DNA of 64,000 nucleotides from UBA3700 sp964478025. Its GTDB lineage: Bacteria > Bacillota > Clostridia > Christensenellales > UBA3700. Below are positions 8,750 through 17,707 of the stretch, in pieces (the first letter of the stretch is position 1; every line of letters starts with the position of its first letter). The stretch is taken from assembly GCA_964478025.1 (NCBI GenBank), contig CAYZGK010000004.1:41309-105308 (forward strand). The letters are read 5' to 3'. The notes beneath the pieces were generated by a model, which made no database searches, had not been told where the DNA came from, and saw nothing but the letters and a program-made list of their open reading frames with translations. Made by a program: the position numbers and the translations under genes.

Positions 8750-9604
8750 ATGGGAACTTTGCTTAATGTTGAAGATTTATATATGACTTACTTTGGAGGC
8801 TACGTAGGAGTAGATACAGTAAGCTTTAAAATGAATGATAAGGAGCACTTTGTTATATATGGCAAAACCTTATCCGGAAAATCTTCACTTTTAAGAACGA
8901 TAGCTGGCCTTGAGGAGTATAAAGGAAAAATAGAATTTTTTAATGTGTCAGAGAAAGTTTTTTCATTTGATGAAAAATCCTTAAAGAAAAATGATACGGT
9001 CTTTAATTCACTTTCTTATCCACTTAAGATAAGAAATATAAGTAATTTTGAAAGTGTAGTTTTAGAGCAGGCTAAGAAATATAAGATAGATAGTATTTTA
9101 AATGAGAAGATAAAGAATCTAAACTTAGAGCAAAAGAAAATAGTTTTAATAGCAAGGGCTTTAATAAGAAGTGCAGATATTTATCTATTTGATGATGTAT
9201 TTAAAGATATTAAAGAAAGATATGATGAAATTTTTAAGATCTTTTTAAAAGATATTGAAGGAAAATCTATTATTTTTGCTACATCAAATATTGCTGAGGC
9301 TTTTAGCGTTTCAAATGTTGTATCAATTATGGCCTATAAAAAATATTTGCAAAGAGGAACAAAAGAAGAATTATTAAGTTTGCCAAAAAATAGAGAAGTA
9401 CTTATATCACTTGGAATTGAAGATAATATGCCATCAATTCTTACTAAAAAAGAGGATAAGTATTATTTAGAAGATGTTGAAGTTGTACCACCAATTTCAG
9501 ATATTTATGTAGGCAAAGAAGTGACATCTATTTTAGTTGATGGCAAAATAAGAAATGATGTATATTTTGACAAGGATACTGATTATTTAATTAGTAAATG
9601 GTAA
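8750..9604 (+). CDS. ABC-type ATPase with degenerate catalytic motifs
   Basis: A 284-residue ABC nucleotide-binding protein related to the MalK/PotA group. Walker A GKTLSGKS (38-45) is intact. The signature is NLNLEQKK (123-130) instead of LSGGQ, Walker B ends in DD (148-149) where a catalytic Glu is usual, and the H-loop His is replaced (ATSN, 177-180). Residues about 220-284 form a small C-terminal beta domain as in MOI/TOBE-type importer ATPases. No partner permease is adjacent. ATG at 8750 is preferred to an upstream TTG at 8708, because the latter lies inside the promoter; ATG is six bases after TATAAT with no Shine-Dalgarno, predicting a leaderless mRNA. The S41 protease gene follows after 6 bases. 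Weak or no ATP hydrolysis is inferred. Confidence 0.8.
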   Translation: MGTLLNVEDLYMTYFGGYVGVDTVSFKMNDKEHFVIYGKTLSGKSSLLRTIAGLEEYKGKIEFFNVSEKVFSFDEKSLKKNDTVFNSLSYPLKIRNISNFESVVLEQAKKYKIDSILNEKIKNLNLEQKKIVLIARALIRSADIYLFDDVFKDIKERYDEIFKIFLKDIEGKSIIFATSNIAEAFSVSNVVSIMAYKKYLQRGTKEELLSLPKNREVLISLGIEDNMPSILTKKEDKYYLEDVEVVPPISDIYVGKEVTSILVDGKIRNDVYFDKDTDYLISKW

Positions 9605-9610
9605 AAGTTT

Positions 9611-11053
9611 ATGGATGAAGAGATTTTTATTGAATACAATGAAGAAAATAAAAAGAAAAATAATGTAATACCTAAGAAAAAGGCTATTACGATAGTTGTT
9701 GCTACAATACTTATAATTATTATTTTAGCAGGCGTATTTGTAGCGGGATATTTTACAGCAAAGAGCAATTCTATAGAAAGTGACATGCCACTGCTTGTAG
9801 AGGCTTATAAGCTTTTAAAGAAGTATTATTATGAAGATATATCTTGGGAAGAGTTTCAAGTAATTGCAGCTGAGGCCATGATGAGTAAGGTGGACGCATA
9901 CACTTGGATGGAAGAGAATGACACATCAACAAGTTCGCAATCTTTAGGATTTACTATAAAAACAACAGCGTATTATAAGCACTTTGTTGCATCAATTGTT
10001 CCATCATCTCCAATGGATATGGCAGAAGCTAGTATGTATTACAAAACAGAAAATGATGCAATAAATTCTTTAAATGGAGTAGATGTTTCAGAAAGTAAAA
10101 TTAAAATTAATCCAGGAGATAAGATATACGCAATATCAGTACTTGGTGTTCAGCCAGTTGTTGTAGAAGGAACAGCTCAAAGCAATGTTTCAACTATTAT
10201 TTCAAAATCAGATACAGTAACTTTATATCTAAGAAAAACCAAAGGTGTAGACTTGGATAATGATGGAGAGGATGAATATGAAGATGGAATATATAAATAC
10301 GTAGTTGAAAAAACAAATCTTCCATACACAAGAGCTTTCTACTATGATTCTGAAAGTATAGGTGATACAACAGGAACAACAGCTATGATTAGATTTACAC
10401 AATTTTCAGGTACAGCTGTTGCGGATATGTATAAATGCTTAAATAAATTTGTAGACTCTGGATGTAATAAATTAATTTTAGATTTAAGAGGAAATGGTGG
10501 TGGCGATGCAACTATTTTATCTTACATTGCAGGATGTTTTGTAAATGGAGCTAGTGATAGTGAAAAACCATTGATTTACATTAAGTATAATACTGGTGAT
10601 GGAAAATATAGATCAGAATATGTTTATTCTTCATTATCTTCAACATGTACAACAGTCGAGGATGGAGAACAAGAATATGCAATTGTAAATCTTCCATCAA
10701 AGGTCAATAATTTTAAATTAACAGTTTTATGTGATGGAAGTACAGCATCTTCATCAGAAGCCTTAATTGGGGCTTTGCAATACTATAATGGTACAACAAT
10801 TATAGGCTCGACAACTTATGGTAAAGGTGTAGGACAAACTGTTAGATATCTTGAGGATGGAAAATATGTCTTATATATAACAAACTCAAAGTACTATATA
10901 CCAACAAAGGGTGAAAATGGAGAGACGAATTGGACAGTTAGTATTCATAAAACGGGATTCACTCCAAGTGATGAAAACTATATATCAAATTCATATAGAC
11001 CATTAAAGACAGATAAGTATATACAAAGAGCTTTGACAGTACTTGGCTCATAA
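9611..11053 (+). CDS. Membrane-anchored S41 family (C-terminal processing) peptidase
   Basis: A 480-residue serine protease of the CtpA/Tsp family, anchored by one N-terminal membrane helix (about 25-47) with the rest outside the cell. The PDZ-like part spans about 110-210. The protease core has RFTQFSG (261-267), LILDLRGNGGG (288-298), the nucleophile in TASSSE (Ser380) and TYGKG (Lys405); the Ser-Lys spacing of 25 equals that of E. coli Prc (430/455), so it should be active. A region near 213-224 (DLDNDGEDEYEDG) is very acidic. It lies 6 bases behind the degenerate ABC ATPase and is probably co-transcribed. Natural substrates cannot be told. Confidence 0.9.
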   Translation: MDEEIFIEYNEENKKKNNVIPKKKAITIVVATILIIIILAGVFVAGYFTAKSNSIESDMPLLVEAYKLLKKYYYEDISWEEFQVIAAEAMMSKVDAYTWMEENDTSTSSQSLGFTIKTTAYYKHFVASIVPSSPMDMAEASMYYKTENDAINSLNGVDVSESKIKINPGDKIYAISVLGVQPVVVEGTAQSNVSTIISKSDTVTLYLRKTKGVDLDNDGEDEYEDGIYKYVVEKTNLPYTRAFYYDSESIGDTTGTTAMIRFTQFSGTAVADMYKCLNKFVDSGCNKLILDLRGNGGGDATILSYIAGCFVNGASDSEKPLIYIKYNTGDGKYRSEYVYSSLSSTCTTVEDGEQEYAIVNLPSKVNNFKLTVLCDGSTASSSEALIGALQYYNGTTIIGSTTYGKGVGQTVRYLEDGKYVLYITNSKYYIPTKGENGETNWTVSIHKTGFTPSDENYISNSYRPLKTDKYIQRALTVLGS

Positions 11054-11188
11054 TATAAAATATATTTAATCACTAAGAAGGATTTATTCTTCTTATGGAT
11101 AAAAAATAAACTAAATCGATGAAGTGTTCGGAGAGTAAGAAGTAATATAGAGTATTATATGACTCCGCGCATTGCGGAGTTTTTTTTA
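11054..11188 (+). promoter_or_regulatory. Structured leader ending in a terminator before the TM1266-type gene
   Basis: Terminator ACTCCGC (11162-11168) / GCGGAGT (11174-11180) plus seven T ends 11 bases before the next start codon and just ahead of its GGAGGAG. Upstream CGGAG (11129-11133) can pair with CTCCG (11163-11167), competing with the terminator, and another hairpin TAAGAAG/CTTCTTA lies near 11074-11095. This has the shape of an attenuator or riboswitch; no known ligand class was recognised. Confidence 0.55.
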
Positions 11189-11198
11189 TGGAGGAGAT

Positions 11199-11450
11199 AT
11201 GTTAAGAATAGGCGTAATTGGTATTGTTTTAAAACAAAACAAGGAAACCGCAACAAAAATCCAAGGATTATTATCTTTATATTCAAATATAATCGTTGGA
11301 AGAATGGGAGTTCCAGATAAAGAAAATGGAATTTCTACAATTGCTGTTATTGTGAAGGGTACTAATGAGGAAATTTCAGCATTAACTGGAAAACTTGGAA
11401 AGTTAGAGAGCGTTTCTGTAAAGTCTGCTTTAACATCAATGGAGGTTTAA
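11199..11450 (+). CDS. TM1266-type iron-only hydrogenase system putative regulator
   Basis: An 83-residue protein with a single ferredoxin-like/ACT-type fold resembling the NikR C-terminal domain. Patterns GVIGIVL, YSNIIVGRMGVP, GISTIAVIVKG and ISALTGKLGKLESVSVK fit the small family often annotated as TM1266-type regulators of the iron-only hydrogenase system. It has no DNA-binding segment, so the regulatory role is by name only. ATG at 11199 follows GGAGGAG; a longer in-frame start at 11172 lies inside the terminator stem and is rejected. It precedes the ABC importer genes by one base, so it probably senses a small ligand or metal linked to that transporter. No hydrogenase gene is in the window. 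Confidence 0.75.
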   Translation: MLRIGVIGIVLKQNKETATKIQGLLSLYSNIIVGRMGVPDKENGISTIAVIVKGTNEEISALTGKLGKLESVSVKSALTSMEV

Positions 11451-11451
11451 A

Positions 11452-12462
11452 ATGAAAAAAACATCCTTAATAATTTTAATGATTTTAGTTTTATCTTTAT
11501 CATGCACATTCTTTGCATGTCAAAATAAAGAAACAGTACATAATGAGTATACAATTGTATCTCCAGATGGAGCTCCAGCCTTATCTTTAGTTGGTCTTAT
11601 TGGGAAAGATTATTCTAGTAAAACATATTCTTTTTCCCCATCAATAGTTTCATCATCATTAATTGCAAGTGAAGCGATTAAAAGTGATTTTGCTATTGTA
11701 CCAGTTAATTTAGCTGCTAATTTATATAACAAGGGCAAAGGTTATTTAATGGCTGCAGTTGTTACAAATGGAAATATGTATATTGTGTCAAATACTAACG
11801 ATACTGATTTTAAATTAGAAAGTTTAAAAGGCAAGAAATTATATACAATAGGACAAGGATCAGTTCCAGCGTTTATACTTTTATCTTTATTAAAGAAAAA
11901 CAATATAAATTACGAAGAATCTGAAACTATAGTTGATGAAAATACTGTATCAATTCAATATTGCGCTGATGGTAGTGAACTTATTCAAAAACTTGCTCAA
12001 GCAACTAAAAATGGTGAGACAGTTTATGGAAATTTAGCAGAGCCTGCCGTTTCTAATATGGTAAATAAAGGTATAGGATACTCGCTAAGTTCACTTCAAA
12101 CTTTATGGCAAAGTGCAACAAATTCTTCAATTAATGGATTTGCTCAAGCAGTTTTAATTGTTAAAGAAGAAATTTATAAAAATAATAAAGATATTGTTGA
12201 TGCTATGATTTTAGAGTTATCTTTTTCTGCAAATAATATCTTAGACGAATCTGTAAATATTGAAAACACTATTAAGTCTATATATCCTGAAACTACAATA
12301 AAGGCTATGAGTCAAGAAACTATTTCTCGTTGTAATGTAAAGACTTATAAAGCAAAAGATAATGTGGATTATATTATTGAAACACTAAATGCAGTGTATC
12401 AGTTAAATCCAACAGCAGTTGGGGGACAAGTTCCAAGTAAGGATTCAGGTTTTTATATTTAA
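11452..12462 (+). CDS. ABC importer substrate-binding lipoprotein (NitT/TauT/ThiY type)
   Basis: A 336-residue solute-binding protein. It has a hydrophobic signal peptide (about 4-20) with candidate lipidation cysteines at 18 and 23 (FFAC followed by QNK), so it should be a lipoprotein on the outer face of the membrane. The mature part has the periplasmic-binding-protein-like fold of the NMT1/SsuA group: two lobes with SPDGAPALS near 38, FAIVPVNLAANL, and a later LAEPAV segment typical of these receptors. The pathway is set by the adjacent permease and ATPase genes. Ligand is uncertain: aromatic pyrimidine precursors, sulfonates and similar small molecules are taken up by relatives. Translation probably couples to the preceding gene. 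Confidence 0.8.
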   Translation: MKKTSLIILMILVLSLSCTFFACQNKETVHNEYTIVSPDGAPALSLVGLIGKDYSSKTYSFSPSIVSSSLIASEAIKSDFAIVPVNLAANLYNKGKGYLMAAVVTNGNMYIVSNTNDTDFKLESLKGKKLYTIGQGSVPAFILLSLLKKNNINYEESETIVDENTVSIQYCADGSELIQKLAQATKNGETVYGNLAEPAVSNMVNKGIGYSLSSLQTLWQSATNSSINGFAQAVLIVKEEIYKNNKDIVDAMILELSFSANNILDESVNIENTIKSIYPETTIKAMSQETISRCNVKTYKAKDNVDYIIETLNAVYQLNPTAVGGQVPSKDSGFYI

Positions 12463-13223
12463 TGGAAAATAAGAAAATAAAGATTTTTGATATACTATTA
12501 CCATTTATTACAATAGGAATAATTTTTATTGTATGGGTTATTGTAAGTAAAATTATAGACGAGGAAATAATATTTCCAAAGCTTTCTAGTACTTTAAAAT
12601 CTTTATTTAGTTTGTTAAAAACAAAGGAATTTTATATAGCATTATTAAACACAATTATAAGGATCTTAATATCTTTTTTAATATCTTTTATACTTGCAAT
12701 TATACTTGCAATTTTAGCGTCACTATCTAAATATGCAGGTAAAATAATGTCGATATTTTCTGTTATTGTGCAAAGTATTCCAACAATGTCAATAATACTT
12801 ATATCTCTTATTTGGCTAACAACGATGCGTGCGCCGCTGCTTGTTGCTATTTTAGTTACTTTTCCTATTATGTTTACCTCGTTTTTACAGGCTATAAATA
12901 ACATAGATAAAAATCTTTTAGAGATGGTTAATGTATATAAAGTGCCATTAAGTAGGAAAATTAAGTATTTATATATTCCACAAATAGCGCCATCAATGTT
13001 TTCGGCAATGAAAAGTTCTATATCTTTAAATGTAAAGGTAATTATAGCAGCAGAGGTAATGGCACAAACAAAAGACAGCATAGGCGTTAAAATGCAACTA
13101 TCTTCACTTTATTTAGAGATGAGTGAATTGTTTGCTTGGACTATAGTTTCAATAATTCTTGGCCTTATATTTGAAGGTGTAATTTTACTTATACAAAAGT
13201 TGTATTTAAGGAGCACAAGATGA
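12462..13223 (+). CDS. ABC importer permease (NitT/TauT type)
   Basis: A 253-residue inner-membrane permease with about six membrane helices. The cytoplasmic EAA-like loop that docks with the ATPase is at about 148-180 (MVNVYKVPLSRKIKYLYIPQIAP), and the helix pattern matches the BPD_transp_1 family of SsuC/TauC. Its ATG overlaps the stop of the binding-protein gene by one base (TAATG) and its end overlaps the ATPase start by four bases, so the three transporter genes form one operon. Substrate as for the binding protein. Confidence 0.88.
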   Translation: MENKKIKIFDILLPFITIGIIFIVWVIVSKIIDEEIIFPKLSSTLKSLFSLLKTKEFYIALLNTIIRILISFLISFILAIILAILASLSKYAGKIMSIFSVIVQSIPTMSIILISLIWLTTMRAPLLVAILVTFPIMFTSFLQAINNIDKNLLEMVNVYKVPLSRKIKYLYIPQIAPSMFSAMKSSISLNVKVIIAAEVMAQTKDSIGVKMQLSSLYLEMSELFAWTIVSIILGLIFEGVILLIQKLYLRSTR

Positions 13224-13894
13224 TAATTAAAAACTTGAATTTATCTTATGGAGATAATATCTTATATAAAGATTTTTCACTAGATATTTTAGATAGTGAA
13301 ATTACTTGTATACTTGGTAAAAGTGGTTGTGGAAAAACAAGTTTTTTAAATGTGCTTTGTGGTAGTGTTAAGTATAGTGGAGTTGTTGAAAATACAGAGA
13401 AAATAGGTTATGTATTTCAAACGCCAAGACTTATTAATTCAATTTCAATAAAGAAAAATCTTGAACTTGTATTGAAAAACAAAGATGAAAATAAAATAGA
13501 TGATTTGCTAAAAGAACTTGAAATATATGAAATAAAAAATAAATATCCAGGTGAAATTTCAGGTGGAGAGGCAAGTAGGGTATCAATAGCTAGAGCTCTT
13601 TTATTTGAACCAAAAATTTTACTTTTAGATGAACCATTTACCGGCCTTGATGTAGTTAGAAAAAATAATCTAATAAAGAAGTTAAATCAAATGGTTTTAG
13701 ATAGAAAGATAGGACTTATATATGTAACTCATGATGTAGACGAAGCCCTTTTAATTGCAAATAGAGTACTAGTTTTGGATGAAAGACCAGTTAAGATAAA
13801 ACTTGATTTAAAAATAGAGGGAAAAGAAAGAGATCTAGCTTCAAAAGAAATAAATGAGGCTAGGGAAAAAATATATAGCAATTTACTTTCATAA
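13220..13894 (+). CDS. ABC importer ATPase (NitT/TauT type)
   Basis: A 224-residue ATPase that drives the importer. All motifs are intact: Walker A GKSGCGKT near 34-41, Q-loop VFQTPRL, signature ISGGE near 114-118, Walker B ILLLDEPF, D-loop and H-loop VTHD. It is slightly shorter than SsuB/TauB relatives (about 250) and ends soon after the core. The ATGA overlap with the permease gene shows translational coupling. Contrast with the degenerate ATPase encoded at 8750. Confidence 0.9.
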   Translation: MIIKNLNLSYGDNILYKDFSLDILDSEITCILGKSGCGKTSFLNVLCGSVKYSGVVENTEKIGYVFQTPRLINSISIKKNLELVLKNKDENKIDDLLKELEIYEIKNKYPGEISGGEASRVSIARALLFEPKILLLDEPFTGLDVVRKNNLIKKLNQMVLDRKIGLIYVTHDVDEALLIANRVLVLDERPVKIKLDLKIEGKERDLASKEINEAREKIYSNLLS

Positions 13895-14000
13895 TTGACT
13901 AATTAGCATTTATGTAATAAACTAAAGTTGCACAATAGGGAGATGCAATGCTTTAATTAGATTTAAAGTTAGTGATAGCTCTCATTTTGTAAATGTCATT

Positions 14001-14030
14001 AATTGGAATCTGATTAAGGTTCCAATTTTT
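14001..14030 (+). terminator. Intrinsic terminator just ahead of the 14047 gene
   Basis: AATTGGAA (14001-14008) pairs with TTCCAATT (14020-14027), followed by T residues. It ends the importer operon or attenuates the next gene, whose GGAGG lies 6 bases downstream. The rest of 13895-14000 shows a weak TTGCA/TGCAA hairpin and no ORF. Confidence 0.7.
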
Positions 14031-14046
14031 ACTTTTGGAGGGCAAA

Positions 14047-14754
14047 ATGAAAGCTTTTAAAATTCTTGTTATTGTGATTTTTGTTACCATAATAATTCTT
14101 GGTGGATTTGTCGCATATTTATTTTTAGTAGATAAAAAACTTCCTAACTCTTATTTAGAGTCTTATAAAAGCAGTATAAAAGGTATAGCGGATGTAGAGT
14201 TTACACTTGATTATGTTTATGTAAATAATATGGAAGACTTTACTGTAACAAGAACTTTTGAAAAGCAAATGTACTATCCAATTGAAATGACTGAAAAAAC
14301 TTCGTATAGTTTGACAAAAACAGGCAAAAATGAAAGTTTTTGTTTGGTATATGAAGAAAAAGGCGAGGATACAGTATATTTAATTAAGTTTTATTCAAAA
14401 GATGGAAAGTATTACATATATGAAAATAAAGCAGAAAAAGAATATGGTTATGGTGTGTGGTCTGGAGCTATAGCTACATATACAAAGAAAGTTATGCCTT
14501 TTATAGATAGCGAAAATGGAGTAAAAATAAGAGGCGCACAGTATTTTGAAGAGAGTATGGAAAGCGTTCATCAAAAGGGCAAAAAATTAACAATAAACGC
14601 AATACGTGAGAAAGACACTTATAGCGTTACTTATGATGCTTATTCAAAGAAAATATTAGATTATACGATTTCTGAAAAAGAGTATAGTGAGGGTAAACTA
14701 AATTATTTATATTTAGATTATTATGTGTTAAACTTAAGTTTGCAGGAATTGTAA
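14047..14754 (+). CDS. Single-pass membrane protein of unknown function
   Basis: A 235-residue protein not recognised. One N-terminal membrane helix (about 5-28) anchors an exported domain rich in Tyr and charged residues with alternating beta-like stretches (for example YLIKFYSKDGKYYIYENK). No catalytic motif is visible. ATG at 14047 follows TTTGGAGGG; an upstream TTG at 14035 lies in that ribosome site. The next membrane-protein gene follows after 5 bases, so both probably make part of one envelope function. Confidence 0.75.
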   Translation: MKAFKILVIVIFVTIIILGGFVAYLFLVDKKLPNSYLESYKSSIKGIADVEFTLDYVYVNNMEDFTVTRTFEKQMYYPIEMTEKTSYSLTKTGKNESFCLVYEEKGEDTVYLIKFYSKDGKYYIYENKAEKEYGYGVWSGAIATYTKKVMPFIDSENGVKIRGAQYFEESMESVHQKGKKLTINAIREKDTYSVTYDAYSKKILDYTISEKEYSEGKLNYLYLDYYVLNLSLQEL

Positions 14755-14759
14755 ACTAA

Positions 14760-15692
14760 GTGAAAAAAGAAGATATTAAATATTATTTTTTTAATCCACC
14801 ATTATTTGTAGTGATAATTGTCTTTTTAGTGACAATAGCACTTGCTATAACATCAATAGTTTTTGTTGCAAACTCTGACAAATATAGTGGTGTTGTAACA
14901 TATGTAGTTTTTGCATTTGCTGCTATTTTTTTAGCGTATTCAATATATTTATGCGTAAGAATTTTTCCACTTTTTAAAGCAAAAATAACAAACTTATTTA
15001 AGCAAAGTGAAACGCTATCTGTACTTGTTAATAATTATAGCTATAGAACAATGATTGGTGCTATTTCTATGTTTGTTTTTAATATTCTATTCGTAGCATA
15101 TAATGTTGCGCTTGCTATAATTTATAAAATTGGGTGGAATGGAGCATTAGGTGGATATTATCTTTTACTTTCATTATGTGGAGCACATAATTTACTTGGG
15201 TATAACAAATCAAAAAGCGTAGAAGATCCAGAACTTATAAAATTTAAAGCTTATAGAAACGATGGAGTAATACTTTTACTTGCAACTGTTACTATCTCTG
15301 TTGTTATGGCTCTTGTAATTGGAACTGGGGCATCCTTTTCATCCCTTGGCCAAATATATGTTATAGCTAACGCATTATATGCATTTGTAAAAATAGGATT
15401 TGCAATTGGCAATATGTTTGTTGCTTATAAGCAAAAAGATTTTTTAATTAAAGGTGTAAGGTATATAAACTTTGCTGTAGCTTTAGTTTCTATATACGCA
15501 CTTCAAACTTCAATGCTTCAACAATTTGAATCAAACAAAAATTTTTCAAATATTATAAATGGCGTTTTTGGACTAGTTGTATGTGTAATAATTTTATCGC
15601 TTGCATTTTATATGATAATTACTGGTCAAAGGGAAATTATAAGATTCAAAGAAAACAGAAAAAATATAAATAATTCTTCATTTAATTTATAA
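14760..15692 (+). CDS. Polytopic membrane protein of unknown function
   Basis: A 310-residue protein with about eight predicted membrane helices (roughly 15-37, 44-67, 97-118, 123-142, 170-192, 198-220, 230-247, 263-286). It starts with GTG five bases after the preceding stop; the Shine-Dalgarno is weak (AGGAA about 13 bases upstream), so translation may depend on the upstream gene. No family recognised; the short loops suggest a sensor, channel or assembly protein rather than an enzyme. C-terminal tail is basic and probably cytoplasmic. Confidence 0.75.
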   Translation: MKKEDIKYYFFNPPLFVVIIVFLVTIALAITSIVFVANSDKYSGVVTYVVFAFAAIFLAYSIYLCVRIFPLFKAKITNLFKQSETLSVLVNNYSYRTMIGAISMFVFNILFVAYNVALAIIYKIGWNGALGGYYLLLSLCGAHNLLGYNKSKSVEDPELIKFKAYRNDGVILLLATVTISVVMALVIGTGASFSSLGQIYVIANALYAFVKIGFAIGNMFVAYKQKDFLIKGVRYINFAVALVSIYALQTSMLQQFESNKNFSNIINGVFGLVVCVIILSLAFYMIITGQREIIRFKENRKNINNSSFNL

Positions 15693-15812
15693 TCAAAAGA
15701 CCAATGTAAGGAATTGAACTTACAAAATCATACAATGTTGGTTGAACTTGCAATAGATAGATTAAAGGAAAGTTATCAGGAAAAACATAAGAAATAAGAC
15801 AAAACTTTTTTT

Positions 15813-15853
15813 ACATAAATTGTTTATGTGTTTACACACGGTAGTGTTATAAT
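15813..15853 (+). promoter_or_regulatory. Extended -10 promoter with inverted repeat, upstream of the 15888 gene
   Basis: An extended -10, TGTTATAAT (TATAAT at 15848-15853), lacks a clear -35. A perfect inverted repeat ACATAAA-TTG-TTTATGT (15813-15829) sits where an activator or repressor could bind. The region 15693-15812 holds only a TGTAAG/CTTACA hairpin and a 20-codon open frame with no support. Confidence 0.5.
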
Positions 15854-15887
15854 ACTAACAAAAAAAATAAAAAAAGAGTTTTTTGTT

Positions 15888-17579
15888 ATGGAAGACGACA
15901 ACAAAAATGTTGAAATTCAAGATGCTGTTGAAGAAACCACCGAAAAAGATGTAAAAAAAGAAAATGTCTTTTCAAAATAGCTTTCAGCCGCAGGTGCTTG
16001 GTTTACAAAGCTAGGCCAAAAGATTGTGAATTTATTCAATAAGCTTTCTGCTAAAATTGGTAAGAGAAATATGATTATCAGTTGTGCAGCAGTTGCAGTA
16101 GTACTTATTGCAGTAATTGTGACGGTTTCTGTAGTATGTGCTAATAATTCAAGTAGTAGTAAGAATGCTACTGCAGTTACTGTATCATATGAATTAGAGG
16201 GCGGTACATCAGGCACTGGTGCTCTAGATACATATACAACTAAAAATGGAGATGTAGTTATTCCAAATCCTACAAAAACAGGTTATACATTCTTAGGTTG
16301 GACGACAAGTGAAAATTCTACTCCTAAAACAGATTATGTTATTGCTGCTGGTACAACTGGTGATTTGACATTAACTGCTAATTGGGAAGCTAATGATTAT
16401 ACAATCAATATTAATGCTAATGGTTATACCCTTGTTGGAAATACAGGTAGCACATGTAGAGTATTTTATGATTCAGATTATACTTTCCCTAAAGTTTCAG
16501 TAACAGGTAATGCATATTTTAAGGGTTGGATGTACAATGGTGAATTAGTAACTGATGCTAATGGTTTTACTGATAAATGGAGCATTGCAGAAGATGTAAC
16601 TCTTACTCCTAAAATCGTAAAGATATATGATTATACAGATACAACTCAAAAGAGTTTAACATTTGGTTCTTATCCACAAACAAAAGTTACAGATACAACA
16701 CTTTTATCTACTCTTAATGATAAAGCAGGTACATTACCTACAGCAGAAAATTTACAAAATTGGAAAGACTATGGATATTATAATTTCTGGAAAGTAGAAA
16801 GTTATATGTACTACATTGACATCGATTTAGACAAGGATGGTGAAAATGATTATAGAGGTGTATATTTTACTCACAAGAGATGTTGGGCAACAAATGAAGA
16901 TGTAGTTGTAAATCCTCAATTAACTTACCACTCTTATGATGCAAATCAAGTTTATTGGTTTAAATATGAGCCTATTAAATGGACTATTTTAGAGACTAAA
17001 AATAACAAGATGATGATTATAAGTGATTTAATTCTTGATTCTCAAGATTTTAATCATATAAATTATACGTTAAACGATGATGAAGGTGAAAATGAGACAT
17101 GTACTGATTATCAAGGAAACTCAAAAACGGACATGGTTTATGCGGCCAATTACAAGTATTCTGCTGTAAGGTCTTGGTTGAATACTGCCTTTTATGAAAC
17201 AGCATTCAAGTCGTATCAAAATGCAATTATAAATACTACAACAATAGATAATAGTGCAAGCTCAACTAGTGGTAAGGGTTCAAGGTATGTATGTGAAGAT
17301 ACACAAGATAAAATGTTTTTACTTTCATATAGTGAGGCATCATATTTTACAGATAAGGCGTCTAGAGTGGTAGGATTTACCGATTATTCAAGAAGCCAAG
17401 GTTTGTTTGTGTGGCCAAATTCTCCTACAGTTGGTCAATATTGGCTTCGTTCTCCATATGATGATAATAAAGCTTGGCATGTTTCAGAAACTGGTGAAAT
17501 CAGTGATAGTTTTGGTGATACAGTTAATACATATTATGGTATACGTGCAGTATGTTGGATTACTTCTTTTGAATCATAA
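15888..17579 (+). pseudogene. Membrane-anchored InlB-repeat/DUF6273 protein interrupted by an in-frame TAG
   Basis: From ATG 15888 the frame runs to 17579 (563 codons) but is broken by TAG at 15978-15980, codon 31. Before the stop: an acidic cytoplasmic tail. After it: an amphipathic stretch, one membrane helix (about residues 74-95), one InlB B-type/Flg_new repeat (about 105-160, with the T.G..F.GW and LTANW marks), then a DUF6273-like domain (about 315-560) with WFKYEPIKW, VRSWLNTAF, MFLLSYSEA and a QYWLRSP ... GIRAVCWI end. Restart at GTG 16026 would give 517 residues and keep the helix and exported domains. Promoter and frame upstream of the stop argue for a real gene with a nonsense mutation, assembly error or readthrough. 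CAG to TAG is the simplest change. Confidence 0.75.
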
Positions 17580-17604
17580 AAATTAAAAAATCAAATTATT
17601 AATC

Positions 17605-17640
17605 AAGAAAGAGTTTGGCATTGCTAGACTCTTTCTTTGT
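17605..17640 (+). terminator. Intrinsic terminator after the DUF6273 gene
   Basis: AAGAAAGAGT (17605-17614) pairs perfectly with ACTCTTTCTT (17628-17637), followed by a T-rich stretch. Confidence 0.8.
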
Positions 17641-17707
17641 AATTTAGCGGACTTAACTTGTGTATTCAACTTTAGTTATAAAAAATTAAAGAATGCAAAA
17701 TAGATAG

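Noticed and set aside
11129..11168. Tetrahydrofolate riboswitch (GGAGAGTA start)
   Set aside because: Only the first few bases are similar; the element is far too short and lacks the conserved internal loops.
15693..15812. Small gene (20 codons) and near-repeat TTGAACTT(A/G)CAA
   Set aside because: No ribosome site, no recognisable product; probably leftover or leader sequence.
15978..15980. TAG read as an amino acid (stop codon reassignment)
   Set aside because: Other clearly ended genes here use TAG as stop, and no other in-frame TAG occurs in good genes.
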